From Ophioderma brevispina (taxonomy: Eukaryota > Echinodermata > Ophiuroidea > Amphilepidida > Ophiodermatidae), in the NCBI GenBank assembly GCA_023653785.1, contig JAMKCH010051447.1, forward strand, positions 1 to 64,000: DNA of 64,000 bases. The letters run 5' to 3'. A program made the translations under genes and the position numbers. Under the pieces are notes generated by a model. That model ran no database searches and had not been told where the DNA came from. It worked only from the letters and a program-made list of their open reading frames with translations. Positions 46,105 through 58,040 of the stretch are shown in pieces (within the stretch, counting starts at the first letter, position 1; each line of letters opens with the position of its first letter).

Positions 46105-46240
46105 TATCAACCCAGTCGTGTGACTCAGTTGGTCACTAGTAATACGGAGGTCGCCGGTTCGCATATGGGTTTTTTTCAACACTTGTGTGCGCTGGCCATC
46201 TCCAGGGAAAGATTAATAAATACCCATCATTTGCTGAACA
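46105..46240 (+). mobile_element. tRNA-derived SINE, type 2
   Basis: Diverged A box (GTGACTCAGTTGG), B box (GGTTCGCATAT), then CTTGTGTGCGCTGGCCAT and AAGATTAATAAATA, matching the minus strand of 21281-21450. Confidence 0.65.
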
Positions 46241-46243
46241 GAT

Positions 46244-46600
46244 TTAAAGGGGGAAGGCCCGATTTAAGTCTATATATTTTTCATCTTGATAGAATGACTT
46301 TTACCCCAAAACCGCATCTGTAAAGTTTCTCGCCGATTTCAACTTGTTTTGAAGTGAGAGCTAAAAACGTGATTTTTTTAATTCCCATAGAGTACTGTGT
46401 AAAATTAATATTGGTCGACCAAAATGGTGCACATTTTCGCTTATAACATCGAAACCAAACATCCTTTAGCCCTGAGATTACACAGGGTAAATGAGAAAAA
46501 TAGTAGCTTTCTTCTGATACCAAAATTTTTACAACTTCCGGTAAAATCCGGGGTCCCTGGGGACGAAGAGATTAGCGCTTCGGGCCATGGACCTGTAAAA
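46244..46600 (-). mobile_element. TTAA element, family R, short copy
   Basis: Begins TTTAAAGGGGGAAGGCCCGA and ends GGACCTGTAAA. The reverse complement matches the two outer segments of 34198-36071. TTAA is intact on the left (46244-46247) but degenerate on the right. Confidence 0.6.
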
Positions 46601-46658
46601 AGATGTGTGTAAAAAGGGAAATTGATAATGATAAAATCACTTTTTTATTTTTATGCAG

Positions 46659-46898
46659 GTGGAGGTGTATTTGTTATTGGTCAAGAGCAAGACATTCCTG
46701 GTGGGGATTTCAATCTGGTGGAATCCTTCCTCGGTGAAATCACCCTACTTAATGTGTGGGATAGGGTCCTTGACAACGATGAAGTGAGGGCACTGCAAAG
46801 GTCATGTGACAGGCCGACTGATATGATCAAAGCATGGCCGGATTTCCTTGCTGGGATCACAGGAAGAGTACTGAAGATGGATAACCATTTCTGCCAAG
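46659..46898 (+). CDS. svep1: SVEP1-like exon: pentraxin part 3
   Basis: 240 bases, phase 1 to phase 1, acceptor TTTTTATGCAG, donor CAAG then GTAATG. Reads GGGVFVIGQEQDIPGGDFNL, then VESFLGEITLLNVWDRVLDN, RSCDRP and KAWPDFLAGITGRV, ending HFCQ. GQEQD with the following G-G-x-F is the calcium-binding and core motif of pentraxins (Glu-Gln-Asp ligands kept). W-P-D-F-L-x-G-I-x-G near the end is characteristic of SVEP1 pentraxin domains. Frame intact. The following intron is the longest in the window. Confidence 0.95.
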
Positions 46899-47217
46899 GT
46901 AATGTAAAAATTTAGGTAATTTCATCATTGTTTAAATACGATTTATTTATACAGAAGTTTATTTACGTGGGTTGTTAGACATTTAACTGCTACTACTTTA
47001 TTTTCAGTTTTGAGGTATTGAGGTATCGTTTATCCAAGATAGACTTGTGAGATTGCAGCACGAGCTCATATACACAAGTAATAATTTGTTTAAAAAATAA
47101 ACAAGTTCTAGCATTAAAAACACATGAGAAACGCCACCAACATCCCATTATTAGGTTTTACATTTTACAAATCCAATAAATAATCAACCTCATGAACTCA
47201 CCAATAGCACCGTTTTT
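46899..47217. other. svep1: Start of the 15.4 kb intron
   Basis: AT-rich; no exon or repeat recognised. Confidence 0.4.
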
Positions 47218-47680
47218 TTGTGGGCCGCCAGCTATAGCTGGCAGGACCACTTAGCAATCCGTTGTGCGTGTGTATGTGTGTGTGTTTGTGTGTGTGTTTG
47301 TGTGAATGTGTGTGTCAAAAATTGTTAATTTTTTTTTTAAATTGACCTCAATTGAAAAGTTTAACTTCAAATGGAACCAAACTTCTGTCATAGGTGCACA
47401 ATGGGATCCCTCATATATTGATGAGGTCAAAGGTCATGTTGAAAGGTCAAAGGTCATGTGAGGTCAAGTTGACAAATGGGCTAAAAATGTAAAATTGATC
47501 TAAATTGAAAACTTGAAGTTCAATTGGAACCAAACTTTTGTCATAAGTGCACCATGCGATCCCTCATATGTTGATGAGATCAAAGGTCACGTGCCAGGGT
47601 CAAAGGTCATGGGGCGGCCCACAGCTTATATTCTTTGAATATAGCGAGCGCGAAAGCCGAGAACCGCGAAATTCTAGTTT
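47218..47680 (+). repeat. Repeat carrying direct nuclear-receptor half-sites
   Basis: After a palindrome GCCAGCTATAGCTGGC (47226-47241) and a TG microsatellite (47262-47315), a unit of about 150-170 bases is present twice (CAATTGRAAC...CATATRTTGATGAG). It carries AGGTCAAAGGTCA at 47424-47436 and 47444-47456 and related GGGTCAAAGGTCA at 47597-47609. These are the DR1 form bound by RXR/HNF4-type receptors; whether any is used is unknown. Confidence 0.7.
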
Positions 47681-48224
47681 TATCCTAGTTGTTGAATAGT
47701 TGGTTATAAGTAAAATCAGAGGACAAATATACTCTGAAAATACAAACCTTTAGCCGTTTTGCATGTGATATAAGTCATCCAATTTTTTCACGTTGACCAC
47801 AGGCATAAGATGATGGAAGGCAGAAAATGCAATTGATCACCTCTGTCGTGACATTTAACCAATTACGAACTACAGCACTCTCTGGAAAGCCTTCTGGAGA
47901 GAAGTTCCAACACGCCTAGAGGGATATTTCCAGTATTTTCCTTGGCTTATGCCCTGATAGTGATGTCATAATGGGAATGTTTGTACTCATTTTGATACCA
48001 ATCGAAGGAAGATCGATAAAAAACAAAACAAAACTCTAAGCTACTGAGGGTACCAAAAATTGTAAGAATCAGATGTTCAATAATCAATAATGGACAAATC
48101 AAGGGCGTGCTAAGCCCCCCTCCCCCTTAGGGTTTTGGGTTTCACCAAAATTGTACCAGGGTAAACGAGGGTTAGTTAAACTATTACCCTGATAAATGCT
48201 GTCTCGAAAACATTTGGCCAAAGA
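47681..48224. other. svep1: Intron, nothing recognised
   Basis: No exon or clear transposon; a short C-rich patch lies at 48115-48127. Confidence 0.35.
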
Positions 48225-48725
48225 GCTTCTTCCTATCGTGTCCAAACACAGTGGTTCTCAAATATGATGCCGCAAGAGATGGGTACAACGTTTGGCTGTT
48301 ACACTGAATTCTACAAGGTCATTGTTTGTGCATTGTTGCTCCAACAGTGGGCAGACCAAGAGATGCTGTTCTACAACCACAGGTGTGTCCTGATCTGCTT
48401 CCAGGTAGCCCCACTTCTACAAGGAAACCTTAGATTGACCAGTTCTGGTTCTCAATCTTTTGAGGCATCGCCATTCTGCCCATGAGGAATCAGCTCCAGG
48501 TGGAGATGCTCACGTTTCAAACCAATAGGTTGTACTTGGTTGTGAGCAAGTCTTTCTTTCCACAATGCAACTCTCTTAAACTCCTTAGAGACTGATTCAA
48601 GAGGTTGAACTTTGCTTAAGAAACCCCCTCTGGATTTATGGCGGTGGCAGCAGGTCTCTGTCGACATAGGGGCTTCACATTAGATACGTGACAGCTATGA
48701 TCTGGCTTGTTCGCTACACTACGAG
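48225..48725 (-). pseudogene. LINE ORF2 C-terminal fragment
   Basis: Minus strand: SRGGFLSKVQPLESVSKEFK, RVALWKERLAHNQV, HLELIPHGQNGDASKD in one frame, then KWGYLEADQDT- and HCWSNNAQT-type pieces in others. It is the same family as 4013-4600. The far end includes TGTTTGGACACGATAGGAAG read on the minus strand. Confidence 0.8.
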
Positions 48726-48775
48726 GATGCTGGTGGAGAATTCCTGCTGGATGTATAAGTATCGGTGATTTCCCA

Positions 48776-49190
48776 TTTGTCTAATCCAAATCAGTCTAAT
48801 GAGTCATTTGTCTCTAACTCCATTGTCTAATACCATTTAGTCTAATAACCATTTAGGCTAAAAACCATGTAGTCTAAAACTCATATCGTCTAATATCCAT
48901 ATCGTTTATAACCGAATTGGTCTAATGCCAATTGGTCTAATACCCATCTGGTCTAATATCCATTGGTCTAATATCATTTGGTCTAATATCATTTGGTCTA
49001 ATATCCATTGGTCTAATATCCATCTGGTCTAACATCCATTTGGTCTAATATCCATTGGTCTAATATCCATTGGTCTAATATCCATTGGTCTAATATCCAT
49101 TGGTCTAATACCCATTTGCTCTAATGCCCAGTTGGTCTAATATCCATTGGTCTAATATCCATTGGTCTAATATCCATTGGTCTAATATTT
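48776..49190 (+). repeat. GGTCTAATA minisatellite
   Basis: Tandem units of 15-18 bases, consensus CCATTGGTCTAATAT, becoming more regular toward 49190. The same motif in opposite orientation forms the array at 58851-59019. Confidence 0.9.
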
Positions 49191-50482
49191 ATATCCATGC
49201 TACTTTATGGCTGAATCACTTTGCAGATATTTAAAGACGAAGAAAAAGGAGGGCAATTAAATAGAAAGTTAAGTAAGAAAAGAGAAAAAAATTTCGTCAT
49301 GATTTAAATATAACATAATTAAATCTGTTTCTCTATTTTCATATACGACACCCACCTCCATACAGTAAGTATGGTCAGAGGGCCATTCCTTCTTTAAATG
49401 ATAGCTGGAAATGACTATATTTGGTCATCGAACCCCGCATCGAATGTTGCCCTACCGTTTCATGTTTTTTGTTGTTCTTGTCTGTGGTCTTTCGAGTTCT
49501 TGTATTGTGTTATGGTACTATTATGATTTAGCTTAGTTGGTCTTAATCTTGTTCCCCACATAAAGTAGACCTATACTTGGCTCCCCTTGTAGCATTTTTG
49601 ATACCGCTTGTGTGTTTTGTATGGTATCTTAACCGTAGGATGCACCTACATTGCCTTCCCATAGAACACAATGAACAAAATGAGACAATGTGAAAGTAAA
49701 AGGGTCGGAAACTTTAATTGGTATAGAGGAGTCAGAAAAAATGGTCACTATTTGAGTACGCCATATTCTATCATTTTTGAAATGTATATCTATCTACAAA
49801 CATCGCGGTATCAACAGAAAGCTTATCTTATTTACTAATTTGTTGCAAAGATCATCATCAAACTGAGCTACGTATTTTGACTGAACCAGTGAGGTTTTCC
49901 ATTGAAATGCATGGAGGTCAACGAAAATCGCTGTCCATAATGATGATAGGGGTATGTCCAGTATTCTTGTTAATTTTATATTAACTCCCGGGAGGGAGTG
50001 AAGGAAAAGGGAGAAGGGAAAGAGAAGTCTGAAACCTGGTTGGTCTTCGAACAGGGGTCCCCACTCCCATGATCTGTGGAACACGCTACGGCGGTGTCGA
50101 TGGCCCGGTCGGCCAGCGATTCGTGCACGTATGTTCTTCGTTCGATGACGTCATTGCTCATTCGGGACTTAGTGTATTTTTCTTCTCACTCAGTGCATTG
50201 GGGTTTTTGGTGTTTGGTGGCGTTAGTGTGTGGAAAAAAGTGCCGTTATTAATGGTGGAAAAAGCCTTCGATAATGGTAAGATTTAATTTGAAATGCCTT
50301 TTAAAAAGCGTCTATTGGCATATTTTGGTGTACAAATAAGACAACACTTATACATTTTCAACCGTCAATATGCTATCAAGGATGTTTTGTTTCTTCGTAT
50401 GGTATGTTTCATTCAACTCTTCTAGAAACTAAACATGTAATCAAGTTACTTTATTTTTAAAATAGAAAGATACATAGGGCAT
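49191..50482. other. svep1: Intron, nothing recognised
   Basis: No exon with supporting splice sites. Open frames at 49794-50084 (minus) and 50069-50287 (plus) have no recognisable features. Confidence 0.35.
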
Positions 50483-50735
50483 CAATGTATGGGTTTCGAG
50501 TCCCGCTGAGGCCAATGTGTTGTTGTGTCAACTTGGGCAAAGGCACTTTACCTCGCTTGCCTCTCTCCACCATGTGTTAATTGGGGGGAGCTGTTTTGAA
50601 TATTGTCCATTGAGCGCCCCCAAAGTATGAGTTGCCTTGGGCATTTGTAAGGCAGCTGAAATATTCAGTGGCAGCGAAAAAAATGTAAGCGCTTTGATAC
50701 ATTGTGAAATGCGCTATATAAATGTCGACATTTAT
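50483..50735 (+). mobile_element. tRNA-derived SINE, type 1, 5' truncated
   Basis: Starts within the tRNA-like part (GGTTTCGAGTCCCGCTGAGG), then CAATGTGTTG, TTGGGCAAAGGCACTTTACC, and the tail AAGCGCTTTGATAC and GCGCTATATAAATG. Same family as 1205-1545. Confidence 0.7.
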
Positions 50736-51849
50736 TTTAAACATTGGCGCGTCTTTTTTTGGGGGTGGGGTTTAAATATCATCACACTCGATAAATAGCC
50801 CGTTTCCTCTTGACATGATTTTGCTACCCACAGCTAAACTCAAAATGTACACTGTAATCCGTGGGACAAATGTAAAACGACTGCTTGAATTACAAGCCAA
50901 ACCCTCGGTTTGTACCTGTGTGAATCAAGCTAATCAATAGGCATTGCCGTTGGTACCACCACATATATTCGATATATGTTTCATTCTTAACCCTGCATCT
51001 TGCGGTGGTTTGTCCTCCCCCTAGTGAACTTTCCCGCGGTGCGCTAAATTAAGTGCAAAACTGTTCGTAAAAATCTTCCGGGTAAGCGTTTTCTCATCCT
51101 TCCCGGTCGTGTTAACTAATAAATCTGAACGTAGTACCTTCACCGGGGTTAGGATATGCCTGTCAAGCTCGGCGTACGGTCAATTAGCTCATGGCCTTTT
51201 CTAAATTTAAAACGTAAATTGAACCAGCGTTTGAAAATTCTCAAGACTGGCAAAAGACCAGAATGCATTGTGGGAAAAGTAATGCGGCCCGTAGCGTTGC
51301 GTGTTCACTTTTCCGTGTTTTGCGAGCACCGACGATACCCACCAAACTTCAATTTCTCGCTAGGGTCTATAGGTTCAGACCCCATTACGGTACATATTTA
51401 AAAACAAACATAGTAACGACCCTCTGATGCAAAAATCTCTTCCCTGAAACCCTTCGTTTCCCGGAGATATTTGAGATTTTAGTTTTTCATTTGCAATGCA
51501 TCGCTATTACGGACTGATACCGTTAATCGCTCTCGCAGTACGAATTTTAGTAATATTTTTCGGGTACTTGACACTAGGCTACACAGAACTTTCCGCCCCC
51601 GCCGTAGTCAAAGACGAGGTTGGGGTGGTTGCCACCTAAAAAAATACATTTTGGAAATTATTCTGCACATGTGCCTCTAACACTCTATGTTTTCGAACTT
51701 AAAACCACATGAAAATGCGATATTCCGACTTTTAGTGTCAAATTGCATATTTTTGTGAGTAAAAAGTCAATTTTGTGCCAGCTCGCAGACTTTATAATGG
51801 CGTCACTGTGACGTCATTCTAGTTATGCTGGTGCATATTTTGGTTAACA
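50736..51849. other. svep1: Intron, nothing recognised
   Basis: Somewhat higher GC between 50990 and 51400, but no domain, splice-supported exon or repeat family could be named. Confidence 0.35.
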
Positions 51850-51975
51850 AGGAAAAGAGGAGGACCATAGGTACCCACTGGTATCAAAATCATAAGATAG
51901 GGTGTGCTTTACAACGAACCACCATATCCGTGGTAAATCGTGTTACAAAAATGGCTTGGTAAGACGATCAAGGGT
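51850..51975 (+). repeat. Dispersed repeat S
   Basis: CCACTGGTATCAAAATCATA, GGTAAATCGTGTTACAAA and GGCTTGGTAAGACGA match 19985-20130 and 18888-18926. Confidence 0.6.
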
Positions 51976-52429
51976 TATTGCACCAAAAAATACGTCATTA
52001 AATTTGCTCTGTCTTGTGTAGATACTATCCAACGCCCCAAATGAAAGCAAAGCGGTAGGGTGATGTGCGCAAAGCGTATGTGATTAATTTGAGGTGTGAT
52101 GCGAATTGGTTGCTTGAAGTGATTATGTGGTCAGGTGATATTGGTGATTTCTTTGGTAGAGAGTTCAGTAGTTACGGTGTGGGTTAAACGGTATGAATGA
52201 TTTAAGTTAGAGCCTTAGTAGCTTGAATAGGAATATAACAGTTATTGTTGATTGTGGCGAGTAAGCCTTTTGACCGGGTGCAGTAGCTTTTGAACCGGGA
52301 TAGCAAGGAGACCCTCCCGTGCCTTGTGAAAGTTTGTGAGCATTGCAATTTTCGAAGCGGGTAATGAGGGGTTCGATACCCAACTCAAGACATCATATGT
52401 GTGACACTGACTACAACGACTATAATCTT

Positions 52430-54950
52430 CATGATAAATTACGCGCTCTCTGAATTAGATTCGAGCGTATCAAGAGCGTTTGGGTATATGGATCCCAAAC
52501 AGATGCCCCATATTCTAAAATGGGTCTATCAAAGTAATATATTGCAGAAATTTAATATGCCTAATACAATGGTTTAAGTTCCTACGTACAAAACCCAAAG
52601 TGCGGTTAGCTTTGGCAAGCAATATGGTTTATATGAGGTTCCATTTCAAATCAATGGATATTTCTACTCCCAGGTAAGCTAGACAGGTGGTTGGTTGAGT
52701 ATGGAACCATTCATGTTGTACTCAAACTGAAAAGGAGATCTGGCTGGGTTATTTATCACATAACACTTTTTTCATTGAACCTCATTTGCCATTTTTTTTT
52801 TTTTCTGTTTTTTTTCTGCCAAGCAGCAAGTTTGTTGGATCTTGTTGTAATTTTCGCCATCAGATGGAGATGTAACAGTGCGATATAAAAAAGCATGTCA
52901 TATGCGAAGAGACGTTATATTGAGAAGAGAGTCCATAGGTTATATTATTAATTTGAAGAAATAAACCAAAGTGCGTGCCGTCACAGTGCTTGAGGTACAC
53001 TAGAGGTACATCCACCCAATTCGAGAGGTCACCATTGAGCATCACACATTGTTGTCTTTCAGTCAAGAATGTCTTAATCCATCTGTAGCTACCTCGACAC
53101 CAAAGTCATGGACCTGGCCAGGAGACGTCGGTGCGGTACTTATCAAAGCATTTTTCAAATGTCCATGACGTATGATGTCAGTTGTATTTCCTCCGATCCG
53201 TGACAGATTGTTGAATGTCATGAATAGTATTAATGAGCTGGGACTCACAAGAATGTTACTTTCTAAAGCATGCTATTCTTGGCAAAGGATTTCTGTTGGT
53301 CGTGGATTGATTCGGACTGTAGCGTAGAGTGTATGATATGCTCCATTACTTACTGCACACTGATGTTAAACTCCCGGTCTGTAATTAAGTGGAGTGACGA
53401 TCCCTTTCTTATATAACGGGCTGATATTAGCTTGAAGCCAGTCCCTAGGAAGATTCCCAGTTTGCAATGATGATCTGAAAATAGTAGTAGGCTGGGGCTA
53501 TAACCTCTGCAGTAGTCTTCAACCAAGGTGTATACCGTCCGTGCCTGATGCCTTGTTTGGATTAGTTTCTGTAGGAGCTCCTTAACCCCTTCTATCTCAT
53601 GTCCACCAGTGTTGATACGTGAGGCTCGGTCAAGCGGGAGGTGGTCTTGGCACTTCACCGGGTTCTCTACAGTAAAAAACTGAGCTAAAACTGGTTGTTT
53701 AGCAGTTGCGCTTTGGATTTATTATAAGAGACCAGTCCTCGTCGCAATCTTTGAGGCCTGAATACCAAAGTTATCAGTTTTTAAAGATTTATGTACCTGT
53801 AGAACTGCTTGGTTGATTCCAGTGTTGTATCTTGAATATAGCTCCGTTTACGTTTCCTGGTTTATTCTTAATTTTCCTTCTGATGTTCCTTGAAGAACTT
53901 TCTGCTTCGGGCTAGGTTCTTACGAAGTGTGTTGATAAGCCCGGTGTTGCGTTTATGATACCTTTTAATAGCCTGGTTTATCCATGGTGGGGGTCTGTTC
54001 CCAGACACCATTTTAGAGGGATATTGGCAGAGAGTCCAGTTGTACACGTCTTTAAATTCCGTCCTAAGATCTCTGTTGTATCGGTTAGTGATATCTTACT
54101 TGTAAAATTAATGCTTATATACCCTTTATCTCCTGACAGACTATCCACATGGCTTCTATATAGAAACACTCTATGAGGCTTCCGCTTAGCTTTTGTATAT
54201 GGATATCACTGGGAGGATGGCATCGTGATCAATCATCTGGCATGGGAAGCATTTTTCAACAAGAGAGGGGTTTGTAGTCATTAAAATCTAAAGTATTGGC
54301 AAGTATGTTGGGAACTTGACTACAACTGCTCAAAACCAAAGTCGTTAGCAAGTCTAGAAGTGATTGGCATTCACGTAGAAACCTAATACTGAGGGAACGG
54401 ATAGATCGTACCAATTAATTTCGACAGATTAAATCACCACGATCAGGACATTGCATAGCTCATGGTGTTACGCTTGTTGAGAGAAAAGTCCCTCAATTGT
54501 CTAGTAAAAAACAGTGGTGGAAGGTGTCCTGTAAAAGGCACCAAGTGGTTTACATCCTATCAGATCAACCTGTAGCCAGACTATTTCACAGTCAGTGTCT
54601 AACTCTGCGTGATGGCAAGTAACAAGAGTCGTCTTTGAAACTATAATAATGAACCACATGGGCGCTGGTTACCAGTCTATCATTCAGGGTTCGTCCTTCC
54701 TATGCACTGTAACACAGGAAGAATTTCACTATTCAAAATCGAGTATAAATCCATTTCTGTGGCCTATGACAATGTCTGGTGCTCAATTTCAAAACAAACT
54801 GCGAGTCAGCAGTTTTGTTTCTTATGATTTGAAAGTTGATCACCAACACTTTCATCTCGTTTGGCGATTTTAAGATCATTCTAAGGTTGCTATTCTAGCC
54901 TATTTGGGTGAGGAAGTTGCGAGTGGTGATTCAAAAGAACCTCTGTGTTA
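52430..54950 (-). pseudogene. Long LINE polymerase remnant (CR1/jockey-like)
   Basis: Minus-strand pieces appear in the order expected of one open frame. GLINTLRKNLARSRKFFKEH (54.0-53.8 kb) precedes the polymerase. Next come a DG-x-H/P-W-L-K-like stretch with TAEVIAPA (53.5 kb) and LITDREFNISVQ. Then TERQQCVMLNGDLSNWVDVP (53.0 kb) and a diverged catalytic region. Last are MNGSILNQP, PKLTALW/ANRTLGF-like and an ILEYG-like end (52.6-52.4 kb). The element is nearly 2.5 kb long and full of stops and shifts. Confidence 0.75.
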
Positions 54951-55737
54951 TGGATCTAGATCTGGTAGAAGTGGCACTAGTATTCGTGTCATCACTGGTA
55001 TTATCTGGGAAAACTAACAAACACAGAGTTGAAGAAAAATAGTTCTTGCTCCCAATGCAGAAATATGACATTTGAGATGCGACCATTTTGGCGGAAAAAA
55101 AATGAAGAAGGACCAACAACATTTACAAGTTTGAAACAAAATTGGAAATGCTGAATTTGAACCAATTGTCCACTCCAAGCAAACCATACTCAGACACCTA
55201 GCAAGATATTCACACGCTCCCGAAGATGCTCTTTCCTGTGAAAGAGACACGAGTTTCTTTTTCTTTGTCAATTTTCTCGTCAATGTAACTGGTATCGTAA
55301 ACGGAGCCCCAAACACACAGCACAGTACACACCAAGTGAACTAGTACAAGAGTCCCGGCAAATATGTAAAGAGCAGAAAAGTGCATATTTCACAGTACTG
55401 CACGACATGAGAAACCAACAGCACTGGTGGAGACATTTTGTTGTCATGTCAATCATTGGTATACAAAAATGTAAAAGAGAAGACCGAAGAAAATTATACC
55501 GAGCCGTTCAAATCATCAATGTTGCATGATTTGCCACCCAGTGAATATTGTCCACAGCATAGTTTTAGATCTAGAAAAATGCATGACTGCACACATCAAG
55601 GCATTATTAGTCAAGTTTGTTGTTGGACAGACCAAGCATAACGTTTTGTCTAAATCATCTTGCACTAGAAGTCCATATAGGTCTTATCAATCTGGCAAAT
55701 GAAAAAGGAAAGCACCTATCAAGAACAATTCACTGTG
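54951..55737. other. svep1: Intron, nothing certain
   Basis: May contain the upstream (endonuclease-side) part of the LINE at 52430-54950, but I could not identify motifs. Confidence 0.3.
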
Positions 55738-56240
55738 GGAGAGCGTGGCCAAGTGGTTAGGGTGCTTGCCCTGGCGAAAATGTACCAAACAAATCCTGGG
55801 TTCGAATCCGGCGGGTCCACTTTCTGGGATTTTTGTCGGGTGCTTCAATCTCTGAACTTTTGATCTGATACGACTATTGATTAAGTACATAATACTGCTC
55901 ATCCTCCTTGGTTCACTTGGAATTGGCAAATGGAATGATGGAAAGTATCGGTCCTTCGGAGAGGACATTAAGCCGTCGGTCCAGTGTATAGAGAGTCACA
56001 ACTGTACGTGTACATCGCAGTCAGTGTCGAATAAGAGTAGGGTGTAAACCCCTGACTGTTTCCAATCCGCCCCCAGTCTCAAAAAAGCGGGCCATGTTAG
56101 GAGCGTCCGTATCATGGATCACGCGGCCCTGGATCAGCTTACATACACACTGGTGAATCTACATAGGGGCGTGCTCGGCGCACGCCCCCTCGTTGGAGAG
56201 AGAAAAAAATAATAATAAAAAAGAAAAAAGACTAAAAAGA
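55738..56240 (+). mobile_element. tRNA-derived SINE, type 3, apparently full length
   Basis: Head GAGCGTGGCCAAGTGGTTAG (A box) and GGTTCGAATCC (B box). A long body includes GGAGAGGACATTAAGCCGTC and GGTCCAGTG. A GC hairpin GGGGCGTGCTCGGCGCACGC (56165 on) is followed by an A-rich AATAATAAT tail. Size, pol III boxes and tail fit a SINE; the head alone resembles a Ser/Leu-type tRNA but has no clean acceptor stem. Confidence 0.75.
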
Positions 56241-56622
56241 AAACGGGTCAGGTGTTAAAACTACCTATCCTAAAAGTTAAGATTATTCATTATTAAGCGT
56301 GTGTGTGATTTTTGTAAGAGGAAATAGCCACAGATTGTAATCTGCATTACTAATTCATCGATATTATAGTCAGGAAAGAAAATCGGCCATGATTCTACCG
56401 GCTCGTATTGACCATTTCTCTTCTACATTTTATATGAAATTTGTCTTGATAAAGATTAAATCATCGAGTTTTTATACCATTTCCTGAGCTTTTATTGTAC
56501 TTTGACAGCTTTTGACGTAGACAACATTTTCTGGTGTTTTTAGCAATTAAAAATTCATTACCAATATTTTATTTAAATATTAATTATAGGTTGTAATTTT
56601 CTTAAAAGCTTTATTTTAAAGA
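56241..56622. other. svep1: Intron, nothing recognised
   Basis: AT-rich without identifiable elements. Confidence 0.4.
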
Positions 56623-56800
56623 GAGTGGCGGAAGAGTCAGCAGTGTCAGCAGCTGCTGACAGGGCCCCCCTAAAATATTTCTCTCAGGGCCCCCTCGGAC
56701 ACATCTTATCGCACTAAAGTGCGATGTTGCGTTGATTCTTGAAGCTAAATGGGGCCCACCTTAAGCTGCTGACAGGGCCCTTTCCTTAAATCCGCCACTG
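56623..56800. mobile_element. 178-bp hAT-like MITE with perfect 8-bp duplication
   Basis: Ends GAGTGGCGGA and TCCGCCACTG are inverted. TTTAAAGA lies immediately before (56615-56622) and after (56801-56808). Inside, CTGCTGACAGGGCCC occurs twice and GCACTAAAGTGC is a palindrome. CAGTGGCGGAT ends are common to hAT elements. Confidence 0.85.
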
Positions 56801-56808
56801 TTTAAAGA

Positions 56809-57355
56809 GTTCTATCTCATGATACAGTTCATATGTAAGATGGCTCAGTTGTCAAGTTATGACCCTTTGAAGTAAAGGCCCCACCGTGCACCCGCTGCGG
56901 GCGAGCGGCCCATCGTTCTGCCCCATAATTTACCAATAAACCCTTTCAGCTTTTTGTTTTTCAAAACTCACTTTTTCATGCCTGTACACAGGAAAAAAGA
57001 AAAACTGATCATGATTTAAAAAAAATAAAGGCCAATCGGCACCAGTCTTGAGCAGTCCAGGGCCCTGTTTCACAAAAGTTAAGATTAATCTTAAGTGAAT
57101 TTAAGACTTCTTAAGAGGATTTTGTAAGTAATATTAATAAAATAAAACCTAGTTATAAAAAGGGACTTGGATTGAACTTTATAAATCTCATCACACGAAA
57201 ATTCTTTGAAATTTCTTCTTAAATTGACTTAAACTTCAGAAGAATAACTCCTGTTATGTTTCGCTTTTAATCTTAAAAGATTAATCTTAACTTATATGAA
57301 GCGGTGGTTTTCTACAAATAATCGGCTATGTGATTAAGCGTAATTTTGTCACGTG
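56809..57355. other. svep1: Intron, nothing certain
   Basis: TTAAGATTAATCTTAA-type words recur in both directions (57078-57290), suggesting a small inverted-repeat relic around TGTTTCACAAAAGTTAAG. Confidence 0.4.
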
Positions 57356-57721
57356 TACTCTCTCTAAATGTAAACGAGTGAAAATTTCACTCCCCAAAGA
57401 GTGAAACTCTTGTAAACCACTCCAAAATGAGTGGTTTGTATTTAAAAAGAGCGAATTCCCACTCAAATAGAAGGAAAGTCACTCCAAAAAGAGTGGATTT
57501 CCACTCGTTTGAGGAGTTGAACGAAGGACAACACCGTTGAGGAGTTAACGAAGAACAACACGAATACGAGTGGAAATCCACTTTTTTGGAGTGATTTTTT
57601 TTGTACTCTTTTGAGTGGAAATTCGCTCTTTTTAATTACAAACCACTCATTTTGGAGTGGTTTACAAGAGTTTCACTCTTTTTTTAGAGTGAACTTTTCA
57701 CTCGTTTACATTTAGAGAGTA
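57356..57721. mobile_element. Hairpin MITE built of CACTC/GAGTG words, copy 2
   Basis: TACTCTCTCTAAATG to CATTTAGAGAGTA, with terminal inverted repeat CTAAATGTAAACGAGTGAAAA. Interior like 38393-38768, including CCACTCCAAAATGAGTGG. Non-coding. Confidence 0.8.
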
Positions 57722-58040
57722 TGGAACACTCCATGTCCAAAAATTCGAAATGCTTGGATTTTCGACCAAAATTCAGGTTTTTCGGTCGATAATCCAAGAT
57801 TTTCATTCGATAATCCAAGATTTTCAAGAAAAAACTTGCATTTCCAATTGATAATCCAAGTTTAGTTTTTCGACGCTCAATTCGGGAAAGAGTATCCCTG
57901 CAGCAGCACTCCCCTCCGCCACAGCGCAGGAGGGGACACCCCTCCCGCACCCACCACCCGGCATTGCGGTGCCTTTGCAGCTTTGTTATTGGCAGCCAAT
58001 TCCACGCCCCCTCGTTCCAAAAATTCTGGATCCGCCACTG
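57722..58040 (-). mobile_element. hAT-like element end
   Basis: On the minus strand it starts CAGTGGCGGATCCAGAATTT, the usual start of a class of hAT elements, and continues into G-rich then AT-rich sequence. The other end is lost where the hairpin MITE (57356-57721) abuts it. Confidence 0.55.

Noticed and set aside
48776..49190. CRISPR-like repeat array
   Set aside because: Units are contiguous 15-18 base minisatellite repeats without unique spacers, in a eukaryotic intron.
49794..50287. Coding exons on either strand
   Set aside because: Open frames lack domain features and plausible splice sites in a matching phase.
55738..55830. tRNA gene
   Set aside because: A and B boxes are good, but no closing acceptor stem follows and a long SINE-like body with A-rich tail continues to 56240.
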